DNA of 34,695 bases from Pseudoselenomonas ruminantium (lineage in GTDB: Bacteria; Bacillota; Negativicutes; Selenomonadales; Selenomonadaceae). The position numbers and the translations under genes are program-made. Position 1 is the first letter of the stretch, and the number at the start of each line of letters is the position of its first letter. The notes below the pieces were generated by a model. It worked only from the letters and a program-made list of their open reading frames with translations, ran no database searches and was not told where the DNA came from. The stretch covers positions 1 to 34,695 of the forward strand of contig NZ_FNJQ01000033.1 in NCBI RefSeq assembly GCF_900104055.1. The letters run 5' to 3'. Shown here one piece after another: positions 1 to 6,926 of the stretch.

Positions 1-345
1 GCAATCGGCACGAACCGTTGCTCCCGTAACAAGAACATCGATGTGTTTGCAGCTTACAGCCGAGACTTAGCTATTTTGACACAGATATACCTTTGGGTGG
101 AGGCGGGGATGCTTATTCGCCGACGGAACGACTGCCTGAACGAAGTGAAGGCTGGCCCGCAAACAAACGTTGCTGGAATCTGAGCTGAACATACGCGCCG
201 CCGGCCTGCCCGGCGCAGGTAACTAAAACAGTAGGCACTATTGCTGGCGGGTCATTTAGTGAAGCGGCGAAGAAGTATCCCCGCCTCCGCCCCACAAATC
301 TGTAACCAATTACGTTTAAGCATGCACTCACAAACTGCAATTTAT
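1..345 (-). repeat. Interspersed repeat element, left copy (non-coding)
   Basis: The inner 104 bases (242-345) match the last 104 bases of the window (34592-34695) as an inverted copy, with 98 of 104 identical and no gaps; all six differences are transitions. Bases 1-241 probably continue the element, but the right copy is cut off before this part, so its outer limit is unknown. The block contains a 26-bp inverted repeat (96-121 with 266-291) and a GC-rich hairpin near 203-224. A 93-codon open frame crosses it but resembles no protein. No transposase is visible. With the hairpin at 348-383 it accounts for the first 428 bases, where no gene was found. Confidence 0.75.
96..291. repeat. 26-bp inverted repeat inside the left repeat element
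   Basis: The arm at 96-121 pairs with the arm at 266-291 with 23 of 26 positions complementary, enclosing 144 bases. The arm core reads AGGCGGGGAT on the plus strand on the left. The right-end copy of the element carries the second arm at 34646-34671. The arms could be ends of a small non-autonomous mobile element or the closing stem of a structured RNA; nothing here decides between them. Confidence 0.6.
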
Positions 346-347
346 AC

Positions 348-383
348 GAAACGTCCGTTGACGTTTTTGTCAACGGACGTTTC
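348..383. terminator. 15-bp perfect hairpin downstream of pfp
   Basis: GAAACGTCCGTTGAC at 348-362 and its exact complement at 369-383 enclose a 6-base loop. It lies 45 bases after the pfp stop on the minus strand and next to the boundary of the left repeat. Its position suits a terminator, but on the minus strand the stem is not followed by a clear T-run, so intrinsic termination is uncertain; it may instead be a 3' stabilising stem. Confidence 0.5.
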
Positions 384-428
384 ATACTATGCAAGGGATT
401 TTTCGCATCCCCTATAATTTTCTGCTCG

Positions 429-1703
429 TCAGGCTTCTGCCGTTACATCCGGTTCTTCCGGGAACAGGTAGCTGTATCTCTGCTTGAATTCAGCCGGTTC
501 CATGCGGTAGGCATTGGCCAGGCCTGGATCGTCAAGGTCGCCTTTTTCGAGGCGCATCATAAGGCCTCTTGCAATCTGATAATGCACAGAGTTGATATTG
601 ACCTTGCGTACCATGGTCTTGCCGGTAGCCGGATCTTTGATATCCTCAAAACGCATCGGCACGGCCTTGTTGTCCTGAATGGAAATCAGGGCGCCGCTGT
701 CGCCGGACATCAAGAACTGTACAGCGGAGTAACCGAGCTGGCGGGCATAGTCGATATCGTAAGCAATCGGCGCCGTGCAACGCAGCTCGTAGCCGATTTC
801 CTTATCGATGACGGTGATCTTGATGCCCAGCTTCTTGACTTCGGCCAGCACCGCCTGTTTGAGGATTTCACCGAAGTCCAGTTCGCTGTAGCGGATATGG
901 CCGTGTTCATCGGTGACCACCGTGCCCAGCTGTTTGAAGTCTTCCGGGGCGATCTTCTCGATCACGCCTTCGGCGATTACAGCCACGCCATAGTTCTTGC
1001 CGGTCAGGTAGCGCTTCACGATAGCACCCGTGATGATATCCACCACCTGCTGCAGGGGAATCTTATCTTCCGGGAATTCTTCTGGGATGATGGTCAGCGC
1101 GGCACCGGCGCTGCGCCCCATGCCCAGCGCCAGATGGCCTGCGGTACGCCCCATGGCAATCGTGAAATACCAGCGGTTATTGGTCGTACGGGCATCTTCC
1201 ATGAGGTTTTCGACTTCCTGGGTGCCAAAGGCACGAGCGGTTTCAAAGCCGAATGTCGGAATCCCCTCCGGCAGCGGCAGGTCATTATCGATGGTCTTCG
1301 GCACATGTACCACATTGATGGTCCGCCCCATCTTGCGGGCATAGTCGGAAACAGCTGCAGAACTGTAAGCCGTATCATCGCCGCCGATGGTGACGAGGTG
1401 CGTAACGCCGAGTTCTGTCAGCGTTTCCACTACCGTACGCAAATCGGACTCCTTTTTCGTCGGATTGAAGCGGGACATCTTGAGGATGCAGCCGCCGGTC
1501 AGATGGATGCGACTGATATTTTTCGGTTCGAGCCGGATGTAATTCTTTTCACCACGGGCCAGCCGGGAAAAACCATCATACATGCCGAGTACATCCCAGC
1601 CCTGCCGGGTTGCTTCATTGACCACACCAGAGATAACACTGTTGATGCCGGGAGCCGGTCCCCCACCGCAAACCACGGCAATCACATTTTTGATACCAAT
1701 CAT
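429..1703 (-). CDS. pfp: Pyrophosphate-type 6-phosphofructokinase
   Basis: Phosphorylates fructose 6-phosphate to fructose 1,6-bisphosphate in cytoplasmic glycolysis. The 424-residue protein has the N-terminal glycine-rich nucleotide or PPi loop (GGGPAPGIN, about 13-21), GGDDT at 107-111 and PKTIDND at 135-141. Known family rule: ATP enzymes have GGDG and PGTIDND, whereas Asp in GGDD and Lys in PKTIDND mark the PPi-dependent type, which would also run in reverse. The start is ATG at 1703 with the purine-rich AGGGGGAT just upstream. That ribosome-binding site sits inside an inverted repeat (see 1707-1762). It is monocistronic, with the helicase gene upstream on the same strand. PPi use is inferred from these residues; donor specificity could still be mixed. 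Confidence 0.9.
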   Translation of the reverse strand: MIGIKNVIAVVCGGGPAPGINSVISGVVNEATRQGWDVLGMYDGFSRLARGEKNYIRLEPKNISRIHLTGGCILKMSRFNPTKKESDLRTVVETLTELGVTHLVTIGGDDTAYSSAAVSDYARKMGRTINVVHVPKTIDNDLPLPEGIPTFGFETARAFGTQEVENLMEDARTTNNRWYFTIAMGRTAGHLALGMGRSAGAALTIIPEEFPEDKIPLQQVVDIITGAIVKRYLTGKNYGVAVIAEGVIEKIAPEDFKQLGTVVTDEHGHIRYSELDFGEILKQAVLAEVKKLGIKITVIDKEIGYELRCTAPIAYDIDYARQLGYSAVQFLMSGDSGALISIQDNKAVPMRFEDIKDPATGKTMVRKVNINSVHYQIARGLMMRLEKGDLDDPGLANAYRMEPAEFKQRYSYLFPEEPDVTAEA

Positions 1704-1706
1704 GAC

Positions 1707-1762
1707 AAATCCCCCTTTTATCTAGTCTACATTGGTACAAATTCGACTAAAAAGGGGGATTT
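1707..1762 (-). promoter_or_regulatory. Leader hairpin covering the pfp ribosome-binding site
   Basis: A perfect 13-bp inverted repeat, 1707-1719 with 1750-1762, encloses 30 bases. In the minus-strand transcript the 3' arm contains AGGGGGAT, the only plausible Shine-Dalgarno sequence, a few bases before the pfp ATG. If transcription starts upstream of 1762 the fold would mask the site and lower translation. No clear promoter could be placed, so whether the 5' arm is transcribed is not known. Confidence 0.45.
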
Positions 1763-1797
1763 CCTGCTACAAATTTGAAATTTTAACCACCTCATCC

Positions 1798-1836
1798 GTC
1801 AGCCGTGTGGCTGACACCTTCCCCTCAAGGGGAAGG
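1798..1836 (-). terminator. Double hairpin after the helicase gene (REP-like unit)
   Basis: Two adjacent hairpins: GTCAGCC/GGCTGAC at 1798-1815 with a 4-base loop, and CCTTCCCC/GGGGAAGG at 1817-1836 with loop TCAA. They begin 1 base after the helicase stop on the minus strand and end before the pfp leader. The composition resembles short GC-rich hairpin units that recur between genes in many Firmicutes (recalled, not searched). Likely a transcript-end or RNA-stabilising structure. Confidence 0.55.
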
Positions 1837-1837
1837 C

Positions 1838-3151
1838 TTAGTGCTTGCCCATATGGGAGCGCTTGGTGGCGTTGGATCTGTTCCTGACCTTTGCCCGGCG
1901 GCTGCGGTCATTACGGCCTTTGTGGGCTGCGCCCTTGCGATTGGCGTATTTGGATAACGGCTTAGCCTTGGACTTCTTCTCCTGGCGTTCCTTCTTGATT
2001 TCCTGCATGATCTGGGCCTGTTTTTCCAAGCGCTTATGATGACGCTCGGAGTGTTCCTTGCGGATGCGGCTCTTGATGCCGGCTTCAATGCGGCGCAGCA
2101 GGTCATACTGGCGCGCATTGACGAAGGTCACGGCCTTGCCTTCCTGTCCTGCACGCCCCGTGCGGCCAATGCGATGGATATAGCTTTCCGTATCATGCGG
2201 AATATCGTAGTTGAACACATGAGTCACGCCTTCGATATCGAGCCCGCGGGCCGCAATATCCGTGGCACAGAGAATCTGCAGTTCCGCCTTGCGGAAGCGC
2301 TTCAGGACGAGCGCACGCTGTACCTGTGACAGGTCACCATGCAGCTCATCCACCAGATAGCCACGGGCCGCCAAGGCCATCGTGACCATATGCGCCCGCT
2401 GCTTGGTATGACAGAATACCATGGCCAAATACGGATTGTCGCTGTTGATGCACTCGCAGAGACGGTCGATCTTATTCTCTTCTGTCGTGTCCAGGATTAC
2501 CTGCTCGATAGCATCGAGCGTGATATGCTCGCTCTTGATCTGGATGTTTTCCGGCGCCTTCATATACTGCGCGGCCAAAGCCTTGACTCTGGCCGGCATA
2601 GTGGCCGAGAACAGCATGAACTGCCGGTCGTTGGCCGAAGCCTTCAGCAGTACCTCGACATCTTCGATAAAGCCCAGCTTCATCATCTCATCCGCTTCAT
2701 CGAGGACCACTTTGTTCACATGGCTCAGGTTGATGGTCTGGCGGCGCAGATGGTCCAAGAGACGCCCCGGCGTGCCGATGATCAGCTGCGGATGACGGCG
2801 CAGTTTCTGTTTCTGCCGTTCGATATCCTGTCCGCCATAGATGACGAGCGAGGAAATGCCTGCAGCTTCCCCGACGATGGACGCCACCTTAGCCACCTGA
2901 ATGGCCAGTTCGCGGGTTGGTGCCACGATCAAAGCCTGCGCCACATCCACCTGCGGCTTGATCTTTTCGAGGATTGGCAATAAGAAGGCCAGTGTCTTGC
3001 CCGTACCGGTCTGGGCCTGCACGATCAGATCCCTGCCCGCCCGCGCCAAGGGGATGGCCTTTTCCTGCACTGGCGTAGCCTCGCGGATGCCGCGTCTTGC
3101 GAGCAGCTCGCAAATATCCTGGGAAATTCCCAATTCCTTAAACTTAGTCAT
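1838..3151 (-). CDS. DEAD-box ATP-dependent RNA helicase (CshA-like)
   Basis: ATP-driven unwinding of RNA duplexes, in ribosome assembly, cold adaptation or mRNA decay. In the 437-residue protein the Q motif spans about 3-33, AQTGTGKT (Walker A) 46-53, PTREL 79-82, GTPGR 126-130, DEAD 151-154 and SAT 182-184, followed by the second RecA domain with ARGLD and HRIGRTGR. The tail from about 370 is very rich in Lys and Arg, as in RNA-binding tails of this family. The start chosen is ATG at 3151, which overlaps the methionine aminopeptidase stop (TAATG) and has GGAGG 10 bases upstream; a longer frame to 3205 has no family similarity. This indicates translational coupling with the upstream gene. 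The exact paralogue (CshA, CshB or DeaD) is not resolved. Confidence 0.93.
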   Translation of the reverse strand: MTKFKELGISQDICELLARRGIREATPVQEKAIPLARAGRDLIVQAQTGTGKTLAFLLPILEKIKPQVDVAQALIVAPTRELAIQVAKVASIVGEAAGISSLVIYGGQDIERQKQKLRRHPQLIIGTPGRLLDHLRRQTINLSHVNKVVLDEADEMMKLGFIEDVEVLLKASANDRQFMLFSATMPARVKALAAQYMKAPENIQIKSEHITLDAIEQVILDTTEENKIDRLCECINSDNPYLAMVFCHTKQRAHMVTMALAARGYLVDELHGDLSQVQRALVLKRFRKAELQILCATDIAARGLDIEGVTHVFNYDIPHDTESYIHRIGRTGRAGQEGKAVTFVNARQYDLLRRIEAGIKSRIRKEHSERHHKRLEKQAQIMQEIKKERQEKKSKAKPLSKYANRKGAAHKGRNDRSRRAKVRNRSNATKRSHMGKH

Positions 3152-4023
3152 TACGACGAAAGTACCTCCGTGCCCGTTTCCGTAATCAAAATCGTCTTCT
3201 CCCACTGTGCGGAGAGCTTCTTGTCCTTCGTGCGCACCGTCCAGTTGTCCTTGCTGTCAATCACTACGGTCTTCTTGCCCTGATTGATCATGGGTTCCAC
3301 CGTAAGCACCATGCCTGGCACCAGCAGCATGCCCGTACCAGCCTCGCCCTCATGAGCAACGAAAGGTTCCAGGTGGAAGTCCTTGCCGACACCATGACCG
3401 CCCAGATCCGTCACGACCGAATAGCCGTTGGCATGGGCATAATCACCGCAGGCCGCACTGATATCGCCGAGGAAATGCCAGGGTTTGGCGGCGGCAATGC
3501 CGCGCTCCATGCATTCCTTGGTGACACGCACGAGACGTTCGGCCTCTGCCGATACTTCGCCAACCATGAACATCCGGGAAGCATCTGCATAATAACCATT
3601 CAATGTGGTCGTGATATCCACATTGACGATATCGCCCTCCTTGAGGATGGTCTTCTGGGAGGGTATGCCATGGCAGACCACATCATTGATGGAGATGCAG
3701 CAGCTTTTTGGGAACCCCTCATAATGCAGGCAGGAAGGATAGCCGCCCTTGGATTCGATGAATTCGCGCACGGCATCATCGATTGAAGCGGTATCTATGC
3801 CCGGTTTGATCAGGGAAGCTGCCACATCCAAAGCGCCGTCATTGACGACACCAGCCGCCCGAATCATCTCGATATCATGCTTGTTGTTGATGATCTTCTT
3901 GGGCGGTCTTACCTGCCCCTTGAACGCATTGTACTTGATCTCGCTGATCCGTTCATCAAAATCTACGTGGCATTTCTTGTATTTCTTGCCGCTGCCACAC
4001 CAGCAAAGTTCATTTCTCTGCAT
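3151..4023 (-). CDS. map: Methionine aminopeptidase with N-terminal SEC-C zinc motif
   Basis: Removes the initiator methionine from nascent proteins. The N-terminus carries a SEC-C motif (CWCGSGKKYKKCH, about residues 7-19), a small zinc-binding module that in longer MetAPs is thought to aid ribosome or partner binding. The catalytic pita-bread domain follows, with the expected metal ligands: Asp in NVDITT, Asp in YYADASR, His in GHGVGKDFH, Glu in TVEPM and Glu in QWEKT. The start chosen is ATG at 4023 with AAGGAG upstream, though its spacing is long (about 12); an in-frame ATG at 4065 with a weaker TAGGAT is possible and would add 14 residues. It overlaps the downstream helicase by one base. 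Confidence 0.92.
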   Translation of the reverse strand: MQRNELCWCGSGKKYKKCHVDFDERISEIKYNAFKGQVRPPKKIINNKHDIEMIRAAGVVNDGALDVAASLIKPGIDTASIDDAVREFIESKGGYPSCLHYEGFPKSCCISINDVVCHGIPSQKTILKEGDIVNVDITTTLNGYYADASRMFMVGEVSAEAERLVRVTKECMERGIAAAKPWHFLGDISAACGDYAHANGYSVVTDLGGHGVGKDFHLEPFVAHEGEAGTGMLLVPGMVLTVEPMINQGKKTVVIDSKDNWTVRTKDKKLSAQWEKTILITETGTEVLSS

Positions 4024-4096
4024 AAGATGCACAATCTCCTTTAGATTTCTTACTATACTATTCATAACGATATCCTAAGTAAATACACAATATGTT

Positions 4097-4125
4097 ATTA
4101 TAACGCCATTGTGCAGATTTTACCA
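4097..4125 (-). promoter_or_regulatory. Possible promoter for the map-helicase pair
   Basis: On the minus strand a perfect TATAAT (4097-4102) is preceded at 17 bases by TGGTAA (4120-4125), a weak -35. It would start transcription near 4090, upstream of both candidate map start codons. Confidence 0.4.
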
Positions 4126-4136
4126 TATAAATTTTA

Positions 4137-4168
4137 AAAGCCTCTCCGCTGGAAAGCGAAAAGGCTTT
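4137..4168 (-). terminator. Rho-independent terminator after flgD
   Basis: A 14-bp imperfect stem (4137-4150 with 4155-4168) and GGAA-type loop; on the minus strand it ends in GGCTTTTAAAATTT, giving a T-rich tail. It lies 15 bases past the flgD stop and closes the fliK-flgD unit. Confidence 0.75.
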
Positions 4169-4182
4169 GACTGACAGTAAGA

Positions 4183-4704
4183 TCAGCTATTCTTCATCCC
4201 ATCACCAATACGGCTGATATTGGCAATGGCCACCTGATAGGACTTGCCGCCGGATTCAGCAATAACCGTCGGCGAACCATCGGAGATGCTGACACCGGTA
4301 ACCTTACCCTCAAACGTTTCTTTGTTGATGACCGTCTTGCCATTCTCATCCGTGGAAGACGTCTCCTTCACCCATTGCACATCCTTGCCAATCATATTGC
4401 TGAGCTGACCGACGAGCACCGATGTATCGATATTGCCCACCAATTTAGACACGTTGCTCAGGCCTTCCGATACATTGGTCATCTGCTCCAACGCGGAGAA
4501 CTGGGCTAACTGGGCCAGATACTCGCCATTATCCTGTGGATCCAGCGGATCCTGATACTTCATCTGCGTGACCAGAAGCTGCAAGAAGGCGTCCTTGCCT
4601 AATGTGCTGTTATCCCCACTGGCAGCCTGCGATTTGGCCGCCTGATAACTTTCCAAAGATTGTGTTACGCCATCAACTGTAATGGTATTCAATGTATTTG
4701 CCAC
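4183..4704 (-). CDS. flgD: Flagellar hook-cap protein FlgD
   Basis: Scaffold that caps the growing hook and guides FlgE polymerisation outside the cell. The N-terminal FlgD signature is clear (GKDAFLQLLVTQMKYQDPLDP, then QLAQFSALEQM). The C-terminal part is short, only about 60 residues after the conserved region, so this is a compact FlgD of about 173 residues compared with 220-230 in enterics. No ATG start exists; GTG at 4704 has GAAGGTG six bases upstream and is preferred over GTG at 4713, which overlaps that site. It follows fliK after 17 bases, the usual FliK-FlgD order. Confidence 0.9.
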   Translation of the reverse strand: MANTLNTITVDGVTQSLESYQAAKSQAASGDNSTLGKDAFLQLLVTQMKYQDPLDPQDNGEYLAQLAQFSALEQMTNVSEGLSNVSKLVGNIDTSVLVGQLSNMIGKDVQWVKETSSTDENGKTVINKETFEGKVTGVSISDGSPTVIAESGGKSYQVAIANISRIGDGMKNS

Positions 4705-4721
4705 ATTCTTCACCTTCTATG

Positions 4722-6824
4722 CTATACTCGATAATCAACGCCGTCCGCAGCAGCACTCTCACTCTGCTGCATGGCAGCCACAGCCTCGGCATCTTCGCCA
4801 TAATCTTCTCCATTGCCCATGAAACTGCCTGCTCTGCTGCTATTATGGCTCTGGTTCTGCTGCCAGGCCTGCTGGCCTTCCCCTTGAGGCAGGCTGCCAT
4901 CACCAAGTCCGGCATAAACATCAACATTATCTACTTTCAGTCCCTGATTATTCAGTTCCTGTTTGAGCTGCACCAAAGAATTTTCAATAATCGTGCGTAC
5001 CTGAGCATTGTCACTATGGAAGGACGCATTCACGGCCCCATTAGCCGATACGGAAACCTTTAAGGTCAGTTCCCCTAAATGGTCAGGATGGAGCTTGATA
5101 ACCATTTCCGTATTTTCGCCCCGCCGTATCAGGCGGGCCTGTTCAACGATCTGTCTTGCTACCTGGAAATCATCCTGTACATCCCTGTTTGACGGCACCT
5201 CCGCCTGACGCTCCGTTCCGCGGATGCTGTCGGCCAGATCCTGCTGGAATACGCTTACCGGACCACTTGGCGCGCCCTGCACATTCGTCACCGGTGCTTT
5301 ATCCCCTGCAGCCTCTTCTGCAAGCTGCTGTATAGCCTGCCCATCCTTAGCTGCTACGGTTTCCGTTGATGGCTGTTGCGGTGTTTGCTGGCGGAAATCC
5401 TGCTCCTGGCGATTTCCCATTTGCCGGGCGTCAGGATGCAACGGCTTCACCGTAATCTCTGAACCATCTTCCACCATCTCATTTGCCAATGACGTCTGTA
5501 TCTTGTCCGAGGCATCCTGCCGCTGCTCTGGCTGGCGCAATACCGCTCCCTGCTCCGGAACGGTAAATGCTTCGCCACCTGTCCGGGCAGGAATTTCCAT
5601 AGCTGCATTCTGCCTATTGCTCTGCGTATTGTTTTGTATATTACCTCGAAGATTTGTTGGCATAATTGCATCATTTGGCTGCGGGAGTGGCATTTCCTCG
5701 GCGTTTTCCACCTTTATCTGCGCCTTGCCGAACCAAGCATCAACAGACAAATTATTTTCTTTAACGGCCGCCTGAACCATTTGCGGCGGTACTACAGGTC
5801 TCTTATCTCCTGCCTGCTGCAAATCAGCCTGACTCATCACTTCCCCAACAGCTCTGGACGGCATCGTCTCTTCACTCTGCTGGAAAAGCGCCATTCCTTT
5901 GGCATTAAGTACTGTATCCCTGCCATAGTCAGCCTCACCTGCCGACAGATTCGGTGTCATCACCTTAAAAGGTACCGCATTATCTTCCTCGAGTTCCGGA
6001 TTCGCATTAGTCAGGACGTTCTTATCTGCCATCTCTGCCTGTACCTGCAGGTTCAATGCCTGACTGGCCAGCTGCTGATTTCCCAATTGTGCTTCCAACA
6101 ATGTATTGGCTTTGACTGCTGCTCCATCCTTGACCGGTTCCATCCCCATCTGTTTGAAAAGCAGGTTCGCGTTAAACGGTTCTCCCTGCTGATTTTTTCC
6201 CGCTGGCAAGCCCTCTGTTCCAACGGTTTTATCCAGAACCACGATCTTTCCTTCTTCATCCGCTGCTCTTGACGTTTTGATCTGCTGCCCTGAAAGCATC
6301 GCGAGGAAATTCTTGTTCTTTTGCGCTTCCTCCGAAGATTGCGGCAGCAGGCTCTGCAGATTCTGTGCACTTTGAGCAGGTTCCGGCGCAGCCTCCATGC
6401 TGAGCTGTGCATTCCCCTCCATGGTAAATGCCATCACGGCCGCCGGTGCTATCCGTGCCTCCAAAGGATCGCTTTTCTTTTCCGCTGCTCCATCTGCCTC
6501 CCTGAGCTTCTGGGGCTTGCTATCCTGTGGCGTTCCTTCGCCCCGTTTCCCTACATCCTTAGAAAGAACCTCCGTCCCTTCCGTTTCTGACATATCTTCA
6601 TTTATCTTCGCATCCCTGGCTTCTCCAGCACTTCCCTGTGCCTCAGCTGGCGATTTTGCCATAGCATTTTTTACATCTTCTCCAGCTTTTCCCAGTATAT
6701 CACCGAATGTTTCCTTACCCGTCCCTGCGGAACTTGCGTCCGTTTTTCCAACCATCCTTGGTGTTTGGCTTTTGACTGCGGCTCCTGCTTGCGGAGAAAT
6801 CGTCATCAAACTTGCTGTGTTCAC
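4722..6824 (-). CDS. fliK: Flagellar hook-length control protein FliK
   Basis: Exported molecular ruler that sets hook length and switches export specificity. The protein has about 700 residues. Some 550 residues are low-complexity, Gln/Ala/Glu-rich sequence with little conservation, as expected for the ruler region. The C-terminal Flg_hook domain (about 565-645) is recognisable from MVIKLHPDHLGELTLKV and the following IIENSLVQLKQELNNQG. The start is GTG at 6824, six bases after GGGAGGTGAT; the adjacent in-frame TTG at 6827 is too close to that site. A sigma-28-like promoter lies just upstream (6849-6875). The gene is separated from any other flagellar genes except flgD, which it precedes by 17 bases. 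Confidence 0.88.
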   Translation of the reverse strand: MNTASLMTISPQAGAAVKSQTPRMVGKTDASSAGTGKETFGDILGKAGEDVKNAMAKSPAEAQGSAGEARDAKINEDMSETEGTEVLSKDVGKRGEGTPQDSKPQKLREADGAAEKKSDPLEARIAPAAVMAFTMEGNAQLSMEAAPEPAQSAQNLQSLLPQSSEEAQKNKNFLAMLSGQQIKTSRAADEEGKIVVLDKTVGTEGLPAGKNQQGEPFNANLLFKQMGMEPVKDGAAVKANTLLEAQLGNQQLASQALNLQVQAEMADKNVLTNANPELEEDNAVPFKVMTPNLSAGEADYGRDTVLNAKGMALFQQSEETMPSRAVGEVMSQADLQQAGDKRPVVPPQMVQAAVKENNLSVDAWFGKAQIKVENAEEMPLPQPNDAIMPTNLRGNIQNNTQSNRQNAAMEIPARTGGEAFTVPEQGAVLRQPEQRQDASDKIQTSLANEMVEDGSEITVKPLHPDARQMGNRQEQDFRQQTPQQPSTETVAAKDGQAIQQLAEEAAGDKAPVTNVQGAPSGPVSVFQQDLADSIRGTERQAEVPSNRDVQDDFQVARQIVEQARLIRRGENTEMVIKLHPDHLGELTLKVSVSANGAVNASFHSDNAQVRTIIENSLVQLKQELNNQGLKVDNVDVYAGLGDGSLPQGEGQQAWQQNQSHNSSRAGSFMGNGEDYGEDAEAVAAMQQSESAAADGVDYRV

Positions 6825-6848
6825 CAAATCACCTCCCTTTCATGTAGT

Positions 6849-6875
6849 TTATCGGCCAAAACTGCCATATCCTTA
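6849..6875 (-). promoter_or_regulatory. Sigma-28 (FliA/SigD)-type promoter of fliK-flgD
   Basis: On the minus strand TAAG (6872-6875) is followed after exactly 15 bases by GCCGATAA (6849-6856). The known motility sigma consensus is TAAA-N15-GCCGATAA, so the -10 element is perfect and the -35 core is 3 of 4. It ends about 25 bases before the fliK start, giving a short leader with GGGAGGTGAT. Confidence 0.75.
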
Positions 6876-6886
6876 AATTTTTCTGC

Positions 6887-6919
6887 AAAAAAAATGAAGA
6901 GACCGGCAAAGTCTCTTCA
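6887..6919 (-). terminator. Rho-independent terminator after the phosphoethanolamine-transferase-like gene
   Basis: TGAAGAGAC (6895-6903) pairs with GTCTCTTCA (6911-6919) around a 7-base loop. On the minus strand the stem runs straight into eight T (6887-6894). It begins 8 bases after the stop at 6927 and insulates that gene from the fliK promoter. Confidence 0.9.
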
Positions 6920-6926
6920 AAAAAAT

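Noticed and set aside
113-394. 93-codon open frame on the minus strand through the left repeat
   Set aside because: It spans the repeat and the pfp hairpin, has no ribosome-binding site or recognisable domain, and the same sequence recurs at the other end of the window as a non-coding repeat.
582-1778. 398-codon open frame antisense to pfp
   Set aside because: It lies opposite a clear phosphofructokinase, its translation is rich in His and Arg without any motif, and it is the usual shadow of a GC-biased gene.
3151-3205. Longer N-terminus for the helicase
   Set aside because: These 18 codons lie inside the map gene, and ATG 3151 has a well-spaced GGAGG and starts exactly at the Q-motif region.
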